This document shows positions 1 to 6,654 of a stretch of 10,060 nucleotides of DNA, piece by piece. The translations under genes were made by a program, and so were the position numbers. Location: assembly GCA_035359995.1 (NCBI GenBank), contig DAORZT010000076.1, positions 1 to 10,060 on the forward strand, written 5' to 3'. Origin of the DNA: JAKPCT01 sp029553165 (GTDB lineage: Bacteria > Bacillota > UBA4882 > UBA8346). How positions within the stretch are numbered: position 1 is the first letter of the stretch; every line of letters starts with the position of its first letter. The notes beneath the pieces were generated by a model. It was not told the origin of the DNA. It ran no database searches and saw nothing but the letters and a program-made list of their open reading frames with translations.

Positions 1-148
1 CAATTTCTTCAATTACTGCCCAATTTACACCATCTTCTAATTGTTGATCTAATTCTGTCAGAATGGTAAATGTCATAGTAATATTTTTGTATTGAGGATC
101 GAAATTCTCTTGAAGTTCTTTTAAATCATTTTCTGTTAATAAATTCAT
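1..148 (-). CDS. N-terminal part of a small unknown protein, cut by the left edge
   Basis: An open frame starts at the ATG at 148-146 and stays open to the left edge, giving 49 residues that begin MNLLTENDLKEL. The start is supported by an AAGGTG Shine-Dalgarno-like sequence 5 nt upstream. The gene begins 36 nt after the last stop of the SUKH gene, on the same strand. The visible part is acidic and hydrophilic, with no signal peptide or membrane segment. I do not recognise the family. Its place at the end of a row of short immunity-like genes suggests another member of that array, but this is inference from context only. Confidence 0.6.
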   Translation of the reverse strand, partial: MNLLTENDLKELQENFDPQYKNITMTFTILTELDQQLEDGVNWAVIEEI

Positions 149-184
149 CTAAACACCTTGTTTCTGATTACAATCACAATTAAA

Positions 185-980
185 CTACTGGATTTCAGTA
201 CCAATAATTCCGCACAGTTCTTGCACCAGTTGGTTTATCTCCAAATAGTCATTTCCGGTAAAATATCCGCTGATGGCAAAACCTAAATGTACGTATAAAG
301 TGGTATTTTCTTTTACTCCAATATAGTGCCATTTATCAGAAAACCAGGTCTTTGTAATATTTTTTTCGGGCATATGCATCAACCACGGCTAAGATGTCAT
401 CTGTTTGAAGATGTTTCTTTGTCAGTTCTAATTTTATTTTGTTAGTGCCAAAATAGATAGTATCCTTAAAATAATGTCTTCCGTATTTTGCAAATGCAAT
501 CTGGAATAACATCTTTTCAAAATTTTCAGAAAATCCGTCAACCCCATAGGTAACGTCAAAATTAGTTGTAATAATATGTGTTCCGTCATTTTGATAGGTG
601 ATATAATACTCTGCTTCCATCTCATTTAAGAAAAACAGTAACTGGTTAGGCTTCAGTTCAAAATCTTCATACAATCGCTTTCCATATCTTGTATAATGCG
701 CAATAATCTCATTAATATTTGCTGTACCACAAAGAGAACCTGATAGTAACCCGCCATCATTTACCCCCATCTGCTTTAAAAACCATAGATATGCTTCCGG
801 GAGTTCGTAGCCATTTTGGACAATCGGTGATACTTCCTTAAGTCTTCTGATCTGCTCTTCTGTTGCAGGCGTGATTTTTTTACTCCAACTATCATCAACA
901 GTGTTAATGAAATTGGATAAAACTTTGAATCGATCATCATACTTTTGAACAATATCCAGATAATTATTTCTATGTTTCAT
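185..980 (-). pseudogene. SUKH (SMI1/KNR4) family immunity-like gene, frameshifted near its 3' end
   Basis: The first 200 or so residues start at the ATG at 980, with AAGGGA 6 nt upstream. They contain a recognisable SUKH segment: an ATEEQIRRLKE helix at about residues 39-49, then an LPEAYLWFLKQMGVNDGG stretch at about 60-77. SUKH proteins are frequent immunity proteins against secreted polymorphic toxins and act in the cytoplasm. The frame reads ...ILAVVDAYA and then stops after 12 more unconvincing residues at 336-338. A second frame, shifted by +1, continues as MPEKNITKTWFSDKW and runs 60-odd protein-like residues to a TAG at 185-187. The join lies at about 371-377, within a CATATG sequence, and fits loss of one AT unit or gain of one base. 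The ancestral product would be about 265 aa. The truncated 214-aa form might keep some SUKH function. A sequencing error is the main alternative. Confidence 0.75.
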
Positions 981-1050
981 GGTTGTCCCTTTTCATTAAT
1001 TTTTTGAACGGTGGTAACCATCATCATCTTTATAATGGGTAACGGCGTAG

Positions 1051-1575
1051 TTAATTGGTCTTGTTGTTTTGTTGATTAATAATCAATTCGTCATAGATCT
1101 TATTAAAATCAGTATAAAATTTTTGAAACACATCATCAACAATGCCCTTTTTGATATAGCTTTGATGCAACAGTCCGTCTCTATCATTGAATATAATCCG
1201 GGCCAAATCTTCTTCAGATTCAACTAAGAACACTTTGTAATTGTAAAAAATATCGATATTCATACTGATGTCAAATCTAGCCCACATCTCTTCTTCTGCA
1301 AGCTCATTGTATTGCGGATTGCCTTCACCATATAAAGTACTGCTTAATATATTAAATACTTCTTTTAGTCCCAATTCAAACAGCTTTTGATGTCCTCTGT
1401 TTCCATTGTCGTTTACCAAATATGGGATTCTCCAAAGCAGGTCACTCAAAGTGGCCCCTTCATCGTAGTCACCTATTTGGATCCCTTGAATCCAGTAACA
1501 AAACTTGCCATATAAGAAATTTTAATAGACGCTGGTAACTTCATATTCGATGGCAAAGAATTCTTTATTACCAAT
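1051..1575 (-). pseudogene. Imm42-like immunity gene, broken by an in-frame stop
   Basis: The longest intact piece is 132 aa, from a TTG at 1449 (AAGGGG about 6 nt upstream) to the TAA at 1051-1053. Homology-like sequence continues upstream in the same frame: FCYWIQGIQIGDYDEGATL joins straight onto SDLLWRIPYLV. Further upstream is a TAA at 1522-1524, and before it, still in frame, IGNKEFFAIEYEVTSVY from about 1575. No ATG, GTG or TTG sits at that 5' end. The layout resembles Imm42 immunity proteins as I remember them: an IG(N/D)...FAI opening, a central LW/IPYL region, a VFLVESEEDLARIIF strand and a C-terminal KKG..DDVFQKF helix. The total length of about 175 aa also fits. Family assignment is from memory and moderate. 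The 3' end may be frameshifted too, since a coding-like tail continues to 996. Translation from the TTG could still give a truncated protein, probably inactive. Confidence 0.6.
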
Positions 1576-1738
1576 AAGCCTTTTTATCTTCAATTGTTTC
1601 CACCGCATCAATAACAGTATAAATCTATAGCTCTGTTTTTTCGGAAGTAAATTGCTGAAATCGTCTGTCCACTGCAGACAATCCATAAATTACTAAATAT
1701 CTAAGAAAATAAAGAAAGCCAAGCATACTTCCGACAGA
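1568..1738 (-). pseudogene. Decayed fragment of an unrecognised gene
   Basis: Between the 110-aa gene and the Imm42-like gene, one frame reads like protein on both sides of a stop. First comes a hydrophobic stretch (MLGFLYFLRYLVIYGL, ATG at 1726), then SAVDRRFQQFTSEKTEL. After a TAG at 1625-1627, IYTVIDAVETIEDKKAYW runs to paired TAA stops ending at 1565. A further TAA closes the frame just upstream of 1738, so no full start region is left. The final codons overlap the inferred 5' end of the Imm42-like gene, as expected of two formerly adjacent genes. I cannot name the family. Without a homology search, a chance open frame remains possible for so short a piece. Confidence 0.35.
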
Positions 1739-1752
1739 CGAGTTTAATTATG

Positions 1753-2085
1753 TTATGTAAAATTAATATCCGTATTATAATTATTTTTAAAAAATCTTTG
1801 GATGTTATTGATGACCTCTTCCTTTTCTTGAGGGGTTAGCTTCGTCCCAGTATTCCACTTTTTTATGGTCTCAATAAAGACAACATTATGGGGAAGAGAG
1901 ATTTCACAGATAAAAGCCCGGTCATTTTCCTGGTAAAACAGCTGCTCTCCCCGGTTTAATATCTTTAGATAGACCTTTGAATCTTCCGTATCTTTAACTA
2001 AGAAGGCGGATTCATTCTTCGCTTTTAATTCCTGGATATGTTCATATTCGAGTTCCGCAGCCAGATTCTTAAATTTTTTGGCCAT
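1753..2085 (-). CDS. 110-aa unknown protein, possible immunity protein
   Basis: The intact frame starts MAKKFKNLAAELEYEHIQEL and ends NNYNTDINFT. A GGGAG lies about 11 nt before the ATG, a longish spacing, but no better start is present. The N-terminal 20 residues look helical and charged. A mixed middle follows (VYLKILNRGEQLFYQENDRA, then EISLPHNVVFIETIKKW), suggesting several beta strands. The end is a helix (TPQEKEEVINNIQRFFKN). There is no signal peptide or membrane segment, so it is probably cytoplasmic. I do not recognise a named domain. Its size, fold pattern and place next to SUKH and Imm42-like genes suggest an immunity or accessory protein of a polymorphic-toxin locus; this is inference from context. 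Confidence 0.6.
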   Translation of the reverse strand: MAKKFKNLAAELEYEHIQELKAKNESAFLVKDTEDSKVYLKILNRGEQLFYQENDRAFICEISLPHNVVFIETIKKWNTGTKLTPQEKEEVINNIQRFFKNNYNTDINFT

Positions 2086-2181
2086 TTCTAATTTATCTCC
2101 CTAAAATTACTACGGTCGAGATGTTTGAATTCTCTTTTCTTGAATATCTCTTTTTTAAGAGTCGGCATTCTTCCGCTGTGA

Positions 2182-2712
2182 TTAATAAGCTAATGACTGC
2201 CTCTTCCACTCCCCTGTCTCCAAATCCAGAGTAAAATTCCAGTCGTTTCTTCCAAACTTGTCTTGAGTAAGTTTATTTCCTTGGCACACAACATTTATTT
2301 CCGGACCAATCTCACCAAGACGATAGAATGTATATCCTGCCGGCGACAGGTACTCTTTAAGTAGGTCGCCTTGAAAATTATATTCTCTTAATCTACTGTC
2401 GTCACCTTCTCCGACAAGGACCAAAAATCTTTGATTGTTGTAAATGGCCAAATCTTGTATTGAAGGTATTTTAATTATTTTTGGTCCCGGATTAAAGACT
2501 GTTACTGTCTCTGTAGCTATACAATATGAAAGGAGCAACTTACCTTCAAAGTTTACATATTGGTACTCATATCTACCATCGTGATCAATTTCAATATAAA
2601 TTGTGTTATAATCTACCGATGCAAATTCTATTCCTTCCCTGGAATAGTTAAAAAATTTCCCATTATAGCACCATGTAACTTCAGAGTTATTGTATTCAAT
2701 TTCTATTTCCAT
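2182..2712 (-). CDS. 176-aa beta-rich unknown protein, possible immunity protein
   Basis: The intact frame runs from the ATG at 2712 to the TAA at 2182-2184. The nearest Shine-Dalgarno (AAGGAG) is 12-13 nt upstream, so initiation may be weak, though no alternative start fits better. The sequence is almost all short alternating strands, rich in Tyr, Phe, Asn and Gly (GRYEYQYVNFEGKLLLSY, RFLVLVGEGDDSRLREYNFQ). It closes with a FGRNDWNFTLDLETGEWKR segment. This resembles a partial beta-propeller or stacked beta-sheet protein. There is no signal peptide or membrane span. Similar small proteins are, as I recall, found beside Rhs-type toxin loci, but I cannot assign a family. An immunity role is inferred from the neighbours only. 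Confidence 0.6.
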   Translation of the reverse strand: MEIEIEYNNSEVTWCYNGKFFNYSREGIEFASVDYNTIYIEIDHDGRYEYQYVNFEGKLLLSYCIATETVTVFNPGPKIIKIPSIQDLAIYNNQRFLVLVGEGDDSRLREYNFQGDLLKEYLSPAGYTFYRLGEIGPEINVVCQGNKLTQDKFGRNDWNFTLDLETGEWKRQSLAY

Positions 2713-2735
2713 CGGTAGTATTAGACTCCTTCTCG

Positions 2736-2748
2736 ATACATAATGTAT
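2736..2748. other. Short perfect palindrome upstream of the 176-aa gene
   Basis: ATACAT-A-ATGTAT is a perfect 6-1-6 inverted repeat in the 53-nt gap between the 101-aa and 176-aa genes, about 24 nt before the latter's start. It could be an operator, or overlap a TATA-rich -10 element, but in AT-rich DNA such a short repeat may be chance. Confidence 0.2.
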
Positions 2749-2765
2749 ATCAAATCAATATAACT

Positions 2766-3071
2766 TCATTTTAAACATTCGATTACCAGGGCATCCAATT
2801 CGACCCAAATATCTTCTAACCGCTTAGCGATCTCCGGTAAAGGTCCATTTTTATCTTTGAAGCTAAGGAAGACGTTTCTGATCATCTGCGGGGTGCAGTA
2901 TAAATATAAAGCCAATTCTTTGTCGATAACCTGGTTATTTTGCCATTCGGTTGCAAGCTCTTTCAATAAGTTGCATAGCTCTTGATATTGTTGTTCGTCA
3001 ATCCGCATTTTGGATAGTACTTCATCAATAAATTTATTGTTTTTTATTTTTTCTTTTAATATTAGATTCAT
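2766..3071 (-). CDS. 101-aa helical unknown protein
   Basis: I place the start at the ATG at 3071-3069, giving MNLILKEKIKNN. A strong GGGGAGGA precedes it with 4-5 nt spacing. The ATG 15 nt further upstream (3086) would translate this ribosome binding site as MGEDC and has no site of its own. The protein is predicted almost wholly helical, with a conserved-looking LALYLYCTPQMIRNVFLSF segment in the middle and an acidic C-terminal helix (RLEDIWVELDALVIECL). It is cytoplasmic by appearance. The start lies only about 45 nt after the VWA gene stop, so it may be co-transcribed with the AAA/VWA operon. By size it fits the immunity-like array better. No family recognised. Confidence 0.65.
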   Translation of the reverse strand: MNLILKEKIKNNKFIDEVLSKMRIDEQQYQELCNLLKELATEWQNNQVIDKELALYLYCTPQMIRNVFLSFKDKNGPLPEIAKRLEDIWVELDALVIECLK

Positions 3072-3076
3072 ACAAT

Positions 3077-3083
3077 CCTCCCC
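3077..3083 (-). promoter_or_regulatory. Ribosome binding site that decides the start of the 101-aa gene
   Basis: On the minus strand a GGGGAGGA run ends 4-5 nt before the ATG at 3071, an ideal distance. It would lie inside the coding sequence if the ATG at 3086 were used, so the shorter protein is preferred. Confidence 0.7.
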
Positions 3084-3115
3084 CATATATCTATAAAAAC
3101 TTATATTACACTTCT

Positions 3116-4312
3116 CTATTTATTCTTCTTCAATCTTTCCGCCAGTGCGTTTAAATCATAGCCTTTTAACGCACCTTCCAACAGTTCCGGAAGGAGTGTC
3201 GGCGTACAGGCAAAACAAGGAATTCCGATTTTGGACAGCTTTCGGGCCAGTTCTTCATCATAGGATGGTACTCCTCTGTCTGACAATGCCAGCAGGCAGA
3301 TTATTTTTACTCCGGACTCGTGCATCTCTTCCATTCGCTTGATCAACGAAGCCTGATTTCCACCTTCGTACAAATCCGAGAGCAGGATAAACAAAGTATT
3401 GGCAGGATCAGTAATGAACTGTTGACAATAGGCTACCGATTTGTTGATATCGGTTCCTCCGCCAAGCTGGATTCCAAAGAGCATATCTACCGGATCATTG
3501 CCGTATTCTTCGGTCAGGTCTACGATAGCAGTATCGAAAGCAACAATTCGGGTATTTAATGAGGCGATACTGGCCAAAATGGAGCCGGTGATCGAACCGT
3601 AGATGATTGATTCGGCCATCGAACCGCTCTGGTCCATGTCCAAAATGATATTCCACTTATTCATCTGTTTGGCCCGGTCAAAGAAGAAGAACCGTTCCGG
3701 AACGAGTTTATTATGTTCGCGGTTATAATTCTTTAAGTTACGGTTTATGGTATATTTCCAGTCAATACTGACAGCGCTGGGGATTGGAGAATGGTTGCGT
3801 TTATTTAGAGCGCCGGAAATAGCCTTCCGCAAATCGTTTTCCAGTCTCCGGTTGATATCTTCTACTACCATTTTCACAAGTTGCCGGGCAGTTTCCTTGG
3901 TCTTTTCAGGAATCTTCCCCTTTAAGGACATGAAGGTTGCAACCAGGTCAAGATCCGGTTGAACATTTTTCAATACTTCCGGTTCAAACAACAGTTGTTT
4001 GAGTCCCTTCTTCTCAATAGCATCGGTCTGAATAACCGAAACTACGTCTTCGGTAAAATAAGTACGGATGTCAGCAAGCCATTTCGCGATCTTTGGAGCA
4101 GAAGCCCCCTTTCCCGCAGAACGCGACGTGGAGAGTAAATCCTCACTTGAAGAGGACTTATCATATATTGCCGCCAGAGCTTCATCCATAACAAGTTCAT
4201 CATTATTAAGCTTAATTCCCGTTTCCGTAAAGGAATCCAAGATTTCTTTACTGGATTCGCCTAAGATCAGTCTCCAGCGTTTGATCTTGTCCATATCTGC
4301 CATCATAATCAT
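3116..4312 (-). CDS. VWA domain protein, YehP/CoxE-like
   Basis: This 398-aa protein has a helical N-terminal half (about 1-205) and a C-terminal von Willebrand factor A domain (about 215-385). The metal-ion-dependent adhesion site is complete: D227-x-S229-x-S231 in ILDMDQSGSM, T287 in GGGTDI, and D313 in LLSDLYEGG. It should therefore bind Mg2+ and use it to grip a partner protein. There is no signal peptide or membrane span, so it is cytoplasmic, like E. coli YehP and the CoxE/MoxR-associated VWA proteins. The start overlaps the stop of the DUF5682 gene (ATGA), indicating translational coupling. GGAG lies 4 nt before the first ATG and 10 nt before the third codon, also ATG, so initiation at either Met is possible. 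In such systems the VWA protein is the usual partner of the MoxR ATPase encoded upstream. Confidence 0.9.
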   Translation of the reverse strand: MIMMADMDKIKRWRLILGESSKEILDSFTETGIKLNNDELVMDEALAAIYDKSSSSEDLLSTSRSAGKGASAPKIAKWLADIRTYFTEDVVSVIQTDAIEKKGLKQLLFEPEVLKNVQPDLDLVATFMSLKGKIPEKTKETARQLVKMVVEDINRRLENDLRKAISGALNKRNHSPIPSAVSIDWKYTINRNLKNYNREHNKLVPERFFFFDRAKQMNKWNIILDMDQSGSMAESIIYGSITGSILASIASLNTRIVAFDTAIVDLTEEYGNDPVDMLFGIQLGGGTDINKSVAYCQQFITDPANTLFILLSDLYEGGNQASLIKRMEEMHESGVKIICLLALSDRGVPSYDEELARKLSKIGIPCFACTPTLLPELLEGALKGYDLNALAERLKKNK

Positions 4313-6654
4313 ATATCTCCAAAATCAAAATCATTTAATTCCGCTAAAGTATCTTCTTCCTCTGCAGTAAGTTCTCTGTTAAGAATGTCGGAGGTTTCAT
4401 CAGCGTTTAAACCCCATATTTCGCCAAGGTTCTCACAGATGCTGCGTTTTTCGGAAACATTAAAATCTCCGAATGCCCTTCTTAAGAAGACCAAAGCCCG
4501 TTTGAACTGTTCTTGATCAAGCCAGCTCACATACTCGTCGATCTGCTTCCACAAACCGGTTCTGGTTATCAACGCGTACCTGTTCCGCAGTGACAGACCT
4601 TCGAACCAACCGGCCCCAAGATCGGCTTCGATTCCGGGAGAGAGTCTTCGGGAAACTTCCTGAGAGAGTTTTTCATTGTTGATAAGGTTTCTCTCTAACA
4701 GGATCGAGCACGCAAGTCCTGACAGTTTGGGATTACGATCGTCTCTTTCGGATAATTCGGTCAGTTTTTTGATCCATAAGTCTTCGGCGACAGTATCATA
4801 ATACTCCAAAGCGATTTGATTTAAGATGTTGATTGAATCAGCTACTTGAGTTGCAGCCTGATTATCACAATTTGCAGCATCGAGCAACAATAAGGTTGCT
4901 CTTAAAAACAACTGTTGCAATAACGGGATCAGTTTTGATGAGTCAAACCTCCTGATATCCCCGTAACTGATAACTTGCGCCAATTGAAATGCTGCCAACG
5001 CAGCTTCATTGAATGCTCCTGTATCGACAGACAGTTTTTGCAGCACTTCCCTTGCCTGTTCCATCGACTCCATCATGCCGCATTCACATGCCTGACGGAC
5101 TACCAAAGCCGCTTCTTCGATCTTTTGGCAGTTCTCCAACCGCTCCTTAAAGGCAAAGGCTGTAGCCAATTCTACCGTCTCTCCCTTTAATACTGCTTCC
5201 ACCAGTTCGATCTCCGCTTCAGGCGTCCAGCGCAAGACCCACGATTCTGCCCAGGTTGCGGCCTCCTGACTGCGCGGATTATACTTCTGAAAACTGATAT
5301 TTAAAACCCTGAGTCTGTGGAGGAAGAACGACCGATTTAAATCCAGAAATGCTGCTTCTTCCGATTTGACTCTGCGGTTTTCACGTAAGTCCAGATCCAA
5401 GTCTGTTGCAACCGGAGATTTGTACTTTTCAAGCTTGAGCCGTTTAAGTTCCCGATAGAAGTCATCCTGAATCGAAGTACGGCTTATCCCTTCCGGAAGA
5501 GCGCCTATTTCCGTCCCTACTTCAATCTGCACCATAGCCTCGGAAACCACTGACAACTCGCCATATCCGAGGCAGGTTACTGCCGCATCTCGTAAATCCT
5601 TCAGGGTTGGCGCACTGCCTTCATGCATCGCGGCCAGAGTATTGGCAAGCCGAACTGCTTCGATTACCTCTGCTGAAGACCGATGAGTACCGTTATCCCT
5701 CAAAAAGGAGGCAATTGCCGAAAAATAAGTATAGGGCAGTTTCTCCAAGTCACCTGCCTTCAGGCAATTCCACATCATACCGTAATAAGCCGGTGCAATA
5801 TTGCCTGCGCCATAACCTGCCCGGGAAGATAAGCGGTAGAAGGAATAGGGCATTAATGTCAGTTTGGTTTTTACTCTTGGGAGGCTTAAGAATTCTTCTT
5901 CGGTCATAGGCGCCAGGTCTTCCATCAGTGCCGGTGAATGGTAAGCTCCTGTAACCACTACGATCTTTTCTGGTTGATGCCCTGCTTCGATTGTGGCAAG
6001 AATTCTTTTTTTCATGTAAGCTTCCCGAAGGAGGTTCTTAGCCATTTCAACAGGATCATTCCGTAACAGTTCCCTGATGCTCTTGCCAAATTCTAAGGCA
6101 GCCAGACGGTAAGCTTCGTGGTTTTGATTGTGTTCAAAATACCGTTCCCAGTAAGTATCATGGTCTTCTTCGCCCGCCAATAAAGCCCATTTTTCATAGA
6201 TGGAATTAATTTCTGCTGCCAAATTAACTTCCGGTTCGCTCTCTGAGTCATTGTCTTCATGATCCGGGTCAATTTCATCATCTTCCGAACTAATTTCCGC
6301 CTCTTTTCTTACGGAATATTCAAGACTGATGAAGACATCGGAAGGCAGATCAATAAACTCAGCATGGACATTGTTCTTTTTTGCCCAAACCAATGCCTGA
6401 TATTCAGGGGAATAATCGGCAAAAGGATACATAAGCGTTCTTACGGGCAACTCTTCCGTATAAGCCAATATTGCGATCGGAGGTTTGGTGTCGTTGCTGG
6501 TAAAATATTCGATCTGGTCATTGGCATCAGACAACCCTTCAACAAGAACCGCTGTGGGTTTGATTTCATCTAAAAATTTCGATAACTGGTAAGCACCGGT
6601 AGGCGATAAGTGCCTTACGCCAAAAAAATGCGGTGATTTCGTTGTTTGTTTCAC
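4309..6654 (-). CDS. DUF5682/YehM-like protein with EreA/ChaN/TraB-like N-terminal domain
   Basis: The start is GTG at 6654, overlapping the stop of the AAA gene (GTGA). AAGGAG lies about 7 nt upstream. The 781 aa are close to E. coli YehM in length. The N-terminal domain (about 1-300) carries the family marks: HFFGVRHLSP (H15), AVLVEGLSDAND (E39) and VVTGAYHSPAL (H239), followed by the RAGYGAGNIAPAYYG block. The G-x-x-H, E and H residues recall the proposed active site of the erythromycin esterase/ChaN/TraB superfamily, so hydrolase activity is possible but unproven. An acidic, Asp/Glu/Ser-rich insert lies at about 119-142. The remaining 450 or so residues are helical, with no recognised motif, and may be a scaffold. 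There is no signal peptide. The neighbours on both sides (MoxR ATPase, VWA) match the yehL-yehM-yehP order. The family is secure; the function is unknown. Confidence 0.88.
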   Translation of the reverse strand: MKQTTKSPHFFGVRHLSPTGAYQLSKFLDEIKPTAVLVEGLSDANDQIEYFTSNDTKPPIAILAYTEELPVRTLMYPFADYSPEYQALVWAKKNNVHAEFIDLPSDVFISLEYSVRKEAEISSEDDEIDPDHEDNDSESEPEVNLAAEINSIYEKWALLAGEEDHDTYWERYFEHNQNHEAYRLAALEFGKSIRELLRNDPVEMAKNLLREAYMKKRILATIEAGHQPEKIVVVTGAYHSPALMEDLAPMTEEEFLSLPRVKTKLTLMPYSFYRLSSRAGYGAGNIAPAYYGMMWNCLKAGDLEKLPYTYFSAIASFLRDNGTHRSSAEVIEAVRLANTLAAMHEGSAPTLKDLRDAAVTCLGYGELSVVSEAMVQIEVGTEIGALPEGISRTSIQDDFYRELKRLKLEKYKSPVATDLDLDLRENRRVKSEEAAFLDLNRSFFLHRLRVLNISFQKYNPRSQEAATWAESWVLRWTPEAEIELVEAVLKGETVELATAFAFKERLENCQKIEEAALVVRQACECGMMESMEQAREVLQKLSVDTGAFNEAALAAFQLAQVISYGDIRRFDSSKLIPLLQQLFLRATLLLLDAANCDNQAATQVADSINILNQIALEYYDTVAEDLWIKKLTELSERDDRNPKLSGLACSILLERNLINNEKLSQEVSRRLSPGIEADLGAGWFEGLSLRNRYALITRTGLWKQIDEYVSWLDQEQFKRALVFLRRAFGDFNVSEKRSICENLGEIWGLNADETSDILNRELTAEEEDTLAELNDFDFGDI

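Noticed and set aside
356..372. A run of seven A residues near the SUKH frameshift as a programmed slippery site
   Set aside because: A -1 slip on this run leads to a short unconvincing frame. The protein-like continuation needs a +1 shift and begins upstream of the run, so an indel is the simpler reading.
434..625. 63-codon minus-strand frame inside the SUKH gene
   Set aside because: It is an out-of-frame shadow of the SUKH coding sequence with no protein-like character.
2148..2161. CTCTT-TTTT-AAGAG hairpin as a terminator
   Set aside because: The stem has only five base pairs with two G-C pairs, and no U-run follows in the direction of transcription.
2088..2168. 26-codon minus-strand frame starting MPTLKKEIF between the 176-aa and 110-aa genes
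   Set aside because: A GGAAG lies too close to the ATG, the frame is short enough to be chance in AT-rich DNA, and there is no recognisable family. It could at most be another remnant.
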